The position numbers and the translations under genes were made by a program. From Caryophanales bacterium UBA6769 (GTDB lineage Bacteria; Bacillota; Bacilli; Bacillales; UBA6769): 9,797 nt of DNA. Of the stretch, positions 1 to 6,830 are shown piece by piece. The notes below the pieces were generated by a model. That model saw nothing but the letters and a program-made list of their open reading frames with translations, was not told where the DNA came from and searched no databases. Each line of letters opens with the position of its first letter. Positions within the stretch are counted from its first letter, which is position 1. The stretch spans positions 1-9,797 of the forward strand of contig DKGN01000151.1 in NCBI GenBank assembly GCA_002453275.1. Direction: 5' to 3'.

Positions 1-61
1 TCACTACTTTGCTTGTTACTTGTTGTTTTTTTGCATATTCGTAAATTCGCATCTTACTCAT
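1..61 (-). CDS. infB: Translation initiation factor IF-2, N-terminal fragment (runs off left edge)
   Basis: Only the first 20 codons are inside the window. They read MSKMRIYEYAKKQQVTSKVV, the kind of short basic start typical of Bacillus IF-2 (IF2_N region). IF-2 is the GTPase that brings initiator fMet-tRNA to the 30S subunit and promotes 50S joining; its G domain and fMet-tRNA-binding domains are outside the window. The ATG at 59-61 follows a strong GGGGGTGA Shine-Dalgarno and lies 15 bases after the ylxQ stop, so it is the last visible member of the rimP-nusA operon. Its position directly after ylxQ is the conserved Bacillus order. The call rests on this short peptide plus context. Confidence 0.9.
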   Translation of the reverse strand, partial: MSKMRIYEYAKKQQVTSKVV

Positions 62-76
62 TTGTTCACCCCCACG

Positions 77-385
77 TTATTGACCGAGATTGATGAGTAA
101 TTTTGCTGAAAATCCTTCATCTAAAACGGCTATTACAACACGTCGTTCTTTTCCGATGGCATGACCAAGCGTCGCTCGGTCACCAACGGTGACTAATTTT
201 ATATCATAAAACAAACATTTGTTTTGAAACTTTTTTTTCGTTGCTTCGGACGCATCTTCAGAAAGTATAACAAGCTTTGCTGTTTTTTTCTGAATTTCAT
301 TCAAAACGAGTTCTTCACCTGAGACTAATTTTCTTGCTCGGTTTGCAAGACCAAGCAACTGGAAAAATTTCGCTTCATTTTTCAT
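77..385 (-). CDS. ylxQ: YlxQ, L7Ae-family RNA-binding protein
   Basis: A 102-residue protein, close to the ~100 residues of B. subtilis YlxQ. It shows the L7Ae/L30e pattern along its whole length: LLGLANRARKLVSGEE (10-25), AKLVILSEDASE (36-47) and LGHAIGKERRVVIAV (73-87). The family binds kink-turn RNA. In B. subtilis YlxQ binds k-turns in vitro, but its cellular RNA partner is unclear, so no exact function is claimed here. The start ATG is 6 bases after the ylxR stop. The nearest Shine-Dalgarno-like sequence is a weak GAAAGA inside the ylxR end, so translation is probably coupled to ylxR. infB follows after 15 bases. A nearby ATG overlapping the ylxR stop is in another frame and was not used. 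Confidence 0.93.
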   Translation of the reverse strand: MKNEAKFFQLLGLANRARKLVSGEELVLNEIQKKTAKLVILSEDASEATKKKFQNKCLFYDIKLVTVGDRATLGHAIGKERRVVIAVLDEGFSAKLLINLGQ

Positions 386-391
386 TCGTGA

Positions 392-658
392 TCATTCTTT
401 CGTTAATTTACTTAGTAGGTCATCGTAGATCGTTTGATCAACATGCACGTGCAAATGAGAGGACAGACTATTCTTTTCTTTAGCTTTTTTAATAATGTCA
501 ACATCCTTTGATAAATAAGCTCCTCGACCTGACTTTTTCCCAGTATCGTCAATGAAGAGTTCGCCTTCAGGTGAACGAACGATTCGAAACAATTCTTTTT
601 TTGGTTTCATTTGTTGACTAACGACACACTTACGTAACGGAATTTTTCTTTTTTTCAT
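392..658 (-). CDS. ylxR: YlxR / RnpM family nucleic-acid-binding protein (DUF448)
   Basis: An 88-residue basic protein matching the YlxR family (B. subtilis about 91 residues). Key signatures are PLRKCV (7-12), MKPKKELFRIVRS (17-29) and the family hallmark GRGAYL (44-49). The B. subtilis protein has been reported to bind and modulate RNase P (name RnpM) and separately to act as a nucleoid-associated regulator; which role applies here cannot be read from sequence. The ATG follows a good GAGGTG ribosome-binding site with 6-base spacing and lies 11 bases after the nusA stop, so it is co-transcribed with nusA. Conserved position between nusA and ylxQ supports the call. Confidence 0.95.
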   Translation of the reverse strand: MKKRKIPLRKCVVSQQMKPKKELFRIVRSPEGELFIDDTGKKSGRGAYLSKDVDIIKKAKEKNSLSSHLHVHVDQTIYDDLLSKLTKE

Positions 659-669
659 TTACGACACCT

Positions 670-1791
670 CTAACGCTCGTCTTCAGATTGCTCAGCACTA
701 TCTGATGATTCTTCGTTACTTGTTGATTCTGCGTTATGTGGATTGTATATTCCTAATTCAATTGCTTCGGTTTCACTCTTAATATCAATCTTCCAACCTG
801 TTAATTTTGCAGCTAGTCTTGCATTTTGCCCTCGTTTTCCAATTGCGAGTGATAATTGATAATCAGGGACGACAACGGAAGTCATCTTATCTGGTTCATT
901 TACTCCTACATGCAAAACTTTTGATGGGCTTAGTGCATTGGCGACATATTCAACAGGGTCTTCAGACCAGTGGACGATGTCAATTTTTTCCCCTTTCAGC
1001 TCATTCACAATCGCTTGCACTCTTTGACCTTTTTGCCCGACGCAAGAGCCGACTGGATCGATTTCTTGATCTTCTGCGTATACTGCTATTTTAGAGCGGT
1101 CACCAGCTTCTCGTGCGATCGACTTAATTTCCACTGTACCATCGTATATTTCAGGAACTTCGAGTTCGAACAAGCGTTTGAGTAAGCCTGGGTGTGTTCT
1201 CGATACCATCACCTGTGGACCCTTTGTCGTTTTTTCAACTTTTGTAATGTATACTTTGATGCGGTCATTTTGATGGTACTGTTCGTTTGGCATTTGTTCA
1301 CTTGATGGTAATAACGCTTCTACTCGGCCAAGGTTTACGTAAATAAAACGATGATCATGTCGTTGGACAATTCCAGTTATAATATCTTCTTCACGATCAA
1401 TAAATTCAGAGTAAACAATGCCTCTTTCGGCTTCGCGGACACGCTGCGTGACGACTTGTTTTGCGGTTTGAGCCGCAATTCTTCCAAAATCTTTAGGTGT
1501 AACTTCTTCTTCGACTACATCTCCAACCTCATAATTCGGATCGATTTCTTTTGCTTTACTTATCGCGATTTCAAGGCGGGGATCAGTTTCTTCATCGACT
1601 ACATCTTTTCGTGCATACACACGAATGCTACCAATGTCTTGGTTAAAATCTATCCGAACGTTCTGAGCTTGATGAAAATTGCGCTTGTATGCGGAAATTA
1701 AAGCAGCTTCGATTGCTTCAATTATGACGTCTTTCCCTATACCTTTTTCTTTCTCAAGCGTCGTAAGTGCTTCTAATAAATCACTGTTCAT
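670..1791 (-). CDS. nusA: Transcription termination/antitermination factor NusA
   Basis: A 373-residue NusA of the short Firmicute type (B. subtilis 371), lacking the acidic repeat domains of E. coli NusA. Domains in order: N-terminal RNA-polymerase-binding domain (about 1-125), S1 domain (about 135-200), KH1 with GQKG loop (252-255) and KH2 with GKRG loop (318-321, in LAIGKRGQNARLA). The tail from about 350 is Ser/Glu/Asp-rich. NusA binds the RNA polymerase flap and nascent RNA, promotes pausing and stimulates intrinsic termination. The ATG is preceded by AAAGGGGAGAA at good spacing. It lies 83 bases after rimP, a longer gap than between the other operon genes. In B. subtilis NusA represses its own operon by stimulating termination in the leader; a candidate leader terminator is at 2379-2410. 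Confidence 0.98.
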   Translation of the reverse strand: MNSDLLEALTTLEKEKGIGKDVIIEAIEAALISAYKRNFHQAQNVRIDFNQDIGSIRVYARKDVVDEETDPRLEIAISKAKEIDPNYEVGDVVEEEVTPKDFGRIAAQTAKQVVTQRVREAERGIVYSEFIDREEDIITGIVQRHDHRFIYVNLGRVEALLPSSEQMPNEQYHQNDRIKVYITKVEKTTKGPQVMVSRTHPGLLKRLFELEVPEIYDGTVEIKSIAREAGDRSKIAVYAEDQEIDPVGSCVGQKGQRVQAIVNELKGEKIDIVHWSEDPVEYVANALSPSKVLHVGVNEPDKMTSVVVPDYQLSLAIGKRGQNARLAAKLTGWKIDIKSETEAIELGIYNPHNAESTSNEESSDSAEQSEDER

Positions 1792-1874
1792 TTCGTTCTT
1801 CTCCCCTTTAACGTTACAAGGCTCATGAATTAATCATCCTATACTTGAGTACTATAACTTCATTTAACACTCTT

Positions 1875-2348
1875 TTAATTAAAAGTAACAGCAAGCCTAG
1901 CACTTGCAATTTTTTCATAAGGTATCGTCGCTTGTTTAAGTCGGTGTCGCTCCCTAAACTCCACCACAACAGTTTCTTCATCGAATTCAAGTAGCGTACC
2001 CTCGAATGTTTTATAACCGTCAATGTGCACATACGTTGATATGTAAACTTGTTTACCTACGGCCTCATGGAAATCCTGTTTGCTTTTCAATGGCCTCTCA
2101 ACCCCTGGAGAAGAAACTTCAAGAAAATAGGCTTGGCGAATTGGATCTCGTTCATCGAGTTTTTCACTAAGTTGTTCACTCACGGTTTGACAATCTTCAA
2201 TATCGACACCTTGATCGGAATCTATATAGACACGGAGAAACCAGCTTTTACCTTCCTTAACATATTCGATATCTACGAGCTCTAACTTCATTTCTGAAAG
2301 TATCGGTACGACGATCTCTTCTGTTATATCTCTGACACTTTGACCCAT
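1875..2348 (-). CDS. rimP: Ribosome maturation factor RimP
   Basis: A 157-residue protein matching B. subtilis RimP/YlxS (about 156). It has the N-terminal alpha/beta domain with LELVDIEYVKEGKSWFLRV (22-40), the family core EVSSPGVERPL (77-87), and a C-terminal SH3-like domain ending IPYEKIASARLAV (142-154). RimP binds the free 30S subunit and assists maturation of the 16S rRNA central pseudoknot and S12 region. The ATG has the best Shine-Dalgarno in the window, AAGGAGG at 2355-2361 with 6-base spacing. It is the first gene after the polC-rimP intergenic region and so probably the first cistron from the promoter at 2445-2473. Confidence 0.97.
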   Translation of the reverse strand: MGQSVRDITEEIVVPILSEMKLELVDIEYVKEGKSWFLRVYIDSDQGVDIEDCQTVSEQLSEKLDERDPIRQAYFLEVSSPGVERPLKSKQDFHEAVGKQVYISTYVHIDGYKTFEGTLLEFDEETVVVEFRERHRLKQATIPYEKIASARLAVTFN

Positions 2349-2378
2349 CTAGATCCTCCTTCCAGAATGTGCATTACC

Positions 2379-2410
2379 AAAAATGAAAGAGTGGGGAGCC
2401 CCCACTCTTT
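2379..2410 (-). terminator. Intrinsic terminator in the rimP-nusA leader and after polC (candidate NusA-responsive attenuator)
   Basis: A perfect 11-base-pair inverted repeat (arms 2386-2396 and 2400-2410, AAAGAGTGGGG on each strand) encloses a 3-base loop. In the minus-strand RNA it is followed by UUUCAUUUUUGG, a U-tract broken by CA, as expected of an intrinsic terminator. The plus-strand side is followed by GCCTGAAG, not T-rich, so the terminator acts on leftward transcripts. It lies 70 bases after the polC stop and 37 bases before the rimP start. Because a promoter candidate lies between polC and this hairpin, it can both end polC mRNA and attenuate rimP-nusA. In B. subtilis the nusA operon is known to be autoregulated by NusA-stimulated termination in its leader. 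NusA dependence here is inferred. Confidence 0.9.
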
Positions 2411-2444
2411 GCCTGAAGTCGTATTGTTAGTATTCCCAACATCA

Positions 2445-2473
2445 ATAATATCATAACAAATTTGACAATTCAA
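2445..2473 (-). promoter_or_regulatory. Candidate sigma-A promoter for rimP-nusA-ylxR-ylxQ-infB
   Basis: On the minus strand a -35-like TTGAAT (2468-2473) is separated by exactly 17 bases from TATTAT (2445-2450, 5 of 6 to consensus), and the -10 is extended by TGA directly upstream. Expected transcription start is near 2438, giving a leader of about 90 bases that contains the terminator at 2379-2410; termination there would release an RNA of about 60 bases. The -35 begins only 7 bases after the polC stop codon. No comparable promoter was seen between the terminator and rimP, which have only about 30 bases between them. Confidence 0.65.
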
Positions 2474-2479
2474 TACGCC

Positions 2480-5400
2480 TTAAAAAAGCGAAAGTTGATT
2501 TGCGTCTGGCAATCCTTCTAAACATCCATGATCATCTAAATATTCCAGAACAGTTTTCGTCATTTTACTTCGTTGTTGCAAGTCTTCTTTTGAAAGGAAT
2601 TCTCCTGCTTCCCTTGCCTTCATTATGTTTATAGCTGCATTTGTTCCTACCCCAGGTAGTGCGCTGAACGGTGGCAGCAGTGTATCACCATCTACAATGA
2701 ATTGAGTAGCGTGGGAACGATAGAGGTCAATTTTTTGAAATGACATTCCTCTTTCACACATTTCGAGGGCTAACTCAAGAACCGTTAGCACACTTCTTTC
2801 TTTCGGGGTTGCGTCCAGACCTTTGCTGTTTATTTCTTCAACTTTTGCCCGAATTGCATTAGAGCCTTTGACCATAATGTTGAGATCAAAGTCAGATGCT
2901 CGGACTGTAAAGTATGCGGAATAAAAAAAGATTGGGAAATGAACTTTAAAATAAGCTATCCTTACAGCCATTAATACGTATGCTGCTGCGTGGGCCTTCG
3001 GAAACATATATTTTATTTTTTGGCAGGAATCTATATACCAATCCGGCACATCATGCCGCTTCATTTCTTCAATCCACTCGTCTTGGAGACCTCTTCCTTT
3101 TCTAACAAACTCCATAATTTTGAAGGCGAGAGACGGCTCAAGTCCTTTATAGATGAGATAGACCATAATGTCATCTCGACAGCCGATCACATCTTTTAGT
3201 TCACACGTCCCATTTGCAATTAATTCATTTGCATTGTTCAGCCAAACGTCGGTGCCATGAGAGAGACCAGATATTTGGACGAGCTCTGAGAACGTACTTG
3301 GCTTAGTTTCTTCAAGCATTTGCCTTACAAATCTTGTTCCGAACTCGGGCACTCCTAAAGTTCCTGTTTTACATAAAATTTGTTCAGGTGTTACGCCAAG
3401 GGATTCTGTACCAGAAAATAGTTTCATGACTCCTTCATCGTCAGGTGGAATTGTTTCCGGATCGATTCCACTTAAATCTTGTAACATTCGAATCATCGTC
3501 GGATCATCATGCCCAAGAATGTCGAGTTTTAATAAGTTATCCTCGATTGATTGGAAATCAAAGTGGGTTGTTTTCCATTCGGAATTCCGATCATCTGCCG
3601 GATATTGGATCGGAGTAAAATCATAGATTTCCATATTGTCTGGCACTACAATAATTCCACCAGGATGCTGTCCTGTTGTTCTTTTGACCCCTGTACATCC
3701 TTGGACGAGCCGATCAATTTCTGCACTTCTAAGATGCAAGCTGTTGTCATCCTCATAACCTTTTACAAAACCATAAGCTGTTTTGTCTGCAACCGTCCCA
3801 ATTGTTCCGGCACGAAACACATAGTCTTCACCAAATAAATCCTTCGTATAATTATGTGCACGTGCTTGATATTCACCGGAAAAGTTTAAATCAATATCAG
3901 GCACTTTATCACCTTTAAAGCCTAAAAATGTTTCAAATGGAATGTCTTGCCCATCTTTTAAATAAGGTGTCCCACACTGCGGGCAATCCTTATCCTCTAA
4001 GTCATAGCCTGATGCTACTGAACCATCATCGAAGAAATGTGATTGTTTACAGCTCACACATACGTAGTGAGGGGGAAGTGGGTTCACTTCTGTAATTTCT
4101 GTCATCGTCGCAACGAATGAAGAGCCGACAGAACCACGCGAACCAACTAAATAGCCATCATTTAACGATCTTTTTACTAGTTTATGAGAGATTAAATAAA
4201 TGACCGAAAAACCATGACCGATAATACTCGTTAACTCTTTCTCTAACCGCTCCTCAACGATGGAAGGTAAACGATCCCCATATATTTCTTTTGCTTTGCT
4301 GTAACTCATCGTTCGAATCTCTTCATCTGCACCTTCAATTTTTGGTGTATATAACTGGTCTGGAACTGGGCGAAGATCTTCAATTTGACTGGCGATTTGT
4401 TGAGAATTAGCAACGACAATTTCCTCTGCTTTTTCTTTTCCTAAAAAAGTGAAGCATTCAAGCATTTCATCCGTTGTTCGGAAATGAACTTGGGGAAGTG
4501 TTTGTCGGTTAAGTGGGTTGGCCCCACCTTGTGAGCGAATTAAAATTTCTCGATAAATATGATCTTCTCGATTTAAATAATGGACATTCCCCGTAGCTAC
4601 AACCGGTATGTTTAATTTATTTCCTAAGTTCACGATATTTTTTAAAATGTCGTGTAAAGAAGCTTGATCGTTAATAAGATCATTTTCAATCAAATGTGTA
4701 TAGTTTTCAGGAGGTTGAACTTCCAAATAATCATAAAACTTGGCTAACTCTTCCACTTCATCAGGGGTTTTCTGCATCATACCTTCAAAAACTTCACCTT
4801 TATCACAAGCAGAACCTATAATAAGCCCTTCTCGATATTTTTTTAGTTGTGAACGAGGAATCCGAGCGGTTCGATAAAAATAATCAAGGTGTGATAGCGA
4901 CACGAGTTTGTACAAGTTTTTTAATCCTGTTTGATTTGCGGCAAGGATCGTACAGTGAAATGGGCGAATTCTTTGCCAGCTTCCACTTCCAACGTTGTCA
5001 TTTAAATGATGATGATACAAAATCCCACGTTCGACAGTGTCTTTCACTAGCTTCCAAAGTAAATAACCTGTTGCTTCTGCGTCATATATTGCTCGGTGAT
5101 GCTGGGTAAGTTCAATGTCGAATTGCTTACATAATGTATTCAGACGATGATTTTTAAACTCAGGATATAAAAACCGTGATAGCTCTAGCGTATCGATGAC
5201 AGGATTTTTAGCATCCTCTAAACCAATTTTGCGAAATCCAACATTCAAAAAGCCCATATCAAAACTAGCATTATGCGCGACTAACGTATAATCTTCTATA
5301 AATTCATGAAAGTCTCTTAGGACATCTTCAATTTCCGGCGCATCCTGTACCATATCGTCAGTAATTCCAGTTAATTCTATCGTTGTTGCTGATAACGATT

Positions 5401-6775
5401 CATGCGGATTAGCAAATCGCTCAAATCGCTCAACAATTTCACCATCTTTAATCTTCACGGCTGCAAGTTCAATAATTTTATGGTAAACGGCGGAAAGTCC
5501 TGTTGTTTCTACGTCAAATACGATATATGTTTCATCTAGCAATTCGCGTTCTGATTCGTTGTATGCGATTGGCACTCCATCATCAATAATATTTGCCTCT
5601 AATCCATAAATCACTTTTATATCGTGCTTTTGACCAGCAAAATACGCTTCAGGATACGATTGAACAACAGCATGATCAGTTATCGCGATCGCTTCGTGAC
5701 CCCATTTACTCGCCTGTTCAATCAAGTTCGCTGTCGATGAAACAGCATCCATTTGACTCATAGGTGTGTGTAAATGCAGCTCAACTCGCTTTTTATCCTC
5801 TGGAGCAGCATCTTTTCTGCTTTCACGTTTAACAACATTTAAATCATTTGCAATCATGACGAGATCTCGGATAAATGTGTCCGTTTGGATCCCACCGCGA
5901 GCTTTTACCCAAGTTCCTTTTTTTATCGCTTGAAACAGCGTTGCATCTTCCTGATCGCGAGAAAACATCTTAACTATGAAGGAATCTGTGTAATCTGTGA
6001 GCTTCATTTGAATAAGTGTTCTGCCACTTCGAAGTAATCTTAAATCAACGTCAAAAATGTAACCTTGGATCGTAACTCGGCGTTCCTCATCTTGAATAAG
6101 TTCAAGAGCGACCGGTTCATCTTGTATTTTTTTACCAATAATCCAGTTAGACGGTGGAGCTTGATTGCTTTTTTGTTGTTTTTTTTCACTTTCGATCATC
6201 GCTTGTTTCATTTTTTCGGCGTCTTCTTCAGCTCTTCGTTGAGCAAATTGTTCGTATTCTGCTTGTTGTTCTTCTATTTCAAAAACAAATTCAAACACCG
6301 GAAATCCAAAGCGTTGTAAAACCATTTGCAGATTTCGTGTAAGTCTTCGCGTCAAGAGCGTTCCCTCAGTTTCATTTCTCACTTTCAAAGTTAGCCGTCG
6401 TGCTTGTTGCTGAGGCGTTTGTTCTTTTAACGTTTGGATGAGTTGAGGAGCAATGCCATTAAGACTAGATAGACTATATTGCCAATAATCCTTAATTAAT
6501 TCTAGATTAGGTTCTTGTTCACACGTAATCGAAAAGTCAACATGAGCGATCTGTTGAAAGGTTTCAACCATTTGCTTATGAAGCAGGAGGTATTTGTCAA
6601 ATGGTAAAATGGCCTGTAATTGAAGGTCAAAATGCCAACTTCTTTTTTCTTTATCAATTGTTAGCTTGTTCAACCATCCACCTTCAAAATAACGGGAATT
6701 TGATTCATCGTTCAATTGCAATTGTTCAATCAATAACTTAAACCGCTCACGTTTCACCGCTCGTTCATTTTCCAT
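2480..6775 (-). CDS. polC: DNA polymerase III PolC (Gram-positive replicative polymerase with built-in 3'-5' exonuclease)
   Basis: A 1431-residue full-length PolC (B. subtilis 1437). Order: variable N-terminal domain (1-165), charged Glu/Gln-rich linker (about 166-205), OB fold (about 232-315), PHP first half with HLHTPMS (334-340) and ITDH (365-368), inserted DEDDh proofreading exonuclease with DVETTG (D421, E423), D506 in HNASFD, and H560/D565, then PHP second half with GNVHYL (729-734). The polymerase core has GSRGSVGSS (878-886), a Cys4 zinc site (C906, C909, C931, C934) and PDIDLNF catalytic aspartates D960 and D962, with D1085 as probable third. A helix-hairpin-helix-like segment is near 1368-1389, and the last five residues, QLSLF, are the beta-clamp-binding motif. 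No catalytic residue appears missing. The start has a G-rich site (GGGGGGAAGGAAC) before the ATG. It follows proS by 55 bases. Confidence 0.99.
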   Translation of the reverse strand: MENERAVKRERFKLLIEQLQLNDESNSRYFEGGWLNKLTIDKEKRSWHFDLQLQAILPFDKYLLLHKQMVETFQQIAHVDFSITCEQEPNLELIKDYWQYSLSSLNGIAPQLIQTLKEQTPQQQARRLTLKVRNETEGTLLTRRLTRNLQMVLQRFGFPVFEFVFEIEEQQAEYEQFAQRRAEEDAEKMKQAMIESEKKQQKSNQAPPSNWIIGKKIQDEPVALELIQDEERRVTIQGYIFDVDLRLLRSGRTLIQMKLTDYTDSFIVKMFSRDQEDATLFQAIKKGTWVKARGGIQTDTFIRDLVMIANDLNVVKRESRKDAAPEDKKRVELHLHTPMSQMDAVSSTANLIEQASKWGHEAIAITDHAVVQSYPEAYFAGQKHDIKVIYGLEANIIDDGVPIAYNESERELLDETYIVFDVETTGLSAVYHKIIELAAVKIKDGEIVERFERFANPHESLSATTIELTGITDDMVQDAPEIEDVLRDFHEFIEDYTLVAHNASFDMGFLNVGFRKIGLEDAKNPVIDTLELSRFLYPEFKNHRLNTLCKQFDIELTQHHRAIYDAEATGYLLWKLVKDTVERGILYHHHLNDNVGSGSWQRIRPFHCTILAANQTGLKNLYKLVSLSHLDYFYRTARIPRSQLKKYREGLIIGSACDKGEVFEGMMQKTPDEVEELAKFYDYLEVQPPENYTHLIENDLINDQASLHDILKNIVNLGNKLNIPVVATGNVHYLNREDHIYREILIRSQGGANPLNRQTLPQVHFRTTDEMLECFTFLGKEKAEEIVVANSQQIASQIEDLRPVPDQLYTPKIEGADEEIRTMSYSKAKEIYGDRLPSIVEERLEKELTSIIGHGFSVIYLISHKLVKRSLNDGYLVGSRGSVGSSFVATMTEITEVNPLPPHYVCVSCKQSHFFDDGSVASGYDLEDKDCPQCGTPYLKDGQDIPFETFLGFKGDKVPDIDLNFSGEYQARAHNYTKDLFGEDYVFRAGTIGTVADKTAYGFVKGYEDDNSLHLRSAEIDRLVQGCTGVKRTTGQHPGGIIVVPDNMEIYDFTPIQYPADDRNSEWKTTHFDFQSIEDNLLKLDILGHDDPTMIRMLQDLSGIDPETIPPDDEGVMKLFSGTESLGVTPEQILCKTGTLGVPEFGTRFVRQMLEETKPSTFSELVQISGLSHGTDVWLNNANELIANGTCELKDVIGCRDDIMVYLIYKGLEPSLAFKIMEFVRKGRGLQDEWIEEMKRHDVPDWYIDSCQKIKYMFPKAHAAAYVLMAVRIAYFKVHFPIFFYSAYFTVRASDFDLNIMVKGSNAIRAKVEEINSKGLDATPKERSVLTVLELALEMCERGMSFQKIDLYRSHATQFIVDGDTLLPPFSALPGVGTNAAINIMKAREAGEFLSKEDLQQRSKMTKTVLEYLDDHGCLEGLPDANQLSLF

Positions 6776-6801
6776 GTTCCTTCCCCCCGTCCTCTAAAGT
6801 G

Positions 6802-6829
6802 AAGAAGCACCTTCTGAGAGGTACTTCTT
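6802..6829 (-). terminator. Stem-loop between proS and polC (weak terminator or mRNA-processing hairpin)
   Basis: Arms at 6802-6812 and 6819-6829 form an 11-base-pair stem with a 6-base loop in minus-strand RNA, fully paired if one U-G wobble is allowed. In the plus-strand RNA the same position is a C-A mismatch, which argues that the structure belongs to the proS-polC transcript. It begins one base after the proS stop. The stem is followed by CACUUUAGAGG, a poor U-tract, so strong termination is doubtful; partial termination or protection of the proS mRNA 3' end are alternatives. On the plus strand it is followed by a short T-run, but no plus-strand gene needs it. Confidence 0.45.
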
Positions 6830-6830
6830 T

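Noticed and set aside
1351..1701. A 116-codon open frame on the plus strand.
   Set aside because: It lies wholly antisense to nusA, has no ribosome-binding site or recognisable domain, and its composition reflects the complementary strand of a conserved gene.
1840..1880. Possible internal promoter before nusA (TTAAAA, 16 bases, TATAGT on the minus strand).
   Set aside because: The -35 matches consensus at only 4 of 6 positions, there is no extended -10, and the region is AT-rich enough to give such matches by chance.
1823..2032. A 69-codon minus-strand frame overlapping rimP in another frame.
   Set aside because: rimP is strongly conserved across this stretch, and the alternative frame has no family resemblance.
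6179..6186. An A8 run in the polC coding strand that could be a slippage or phase-variation site.
   Set aside because: It encodes part of the natural KKQQ linker, the frame is intact on both sides, and phase variation of an essential polymerase is implausible.
6065..6342. Two overlapping plus-strand open frames rich in Phe and Leu, looking like small membrane proteins.
   Set aside because: They are antisense to the Lys/Glu/Gln-rich linker of PolC; the hydrophobic appearance is the reverse complement of AAA, GAA and CAA codons.
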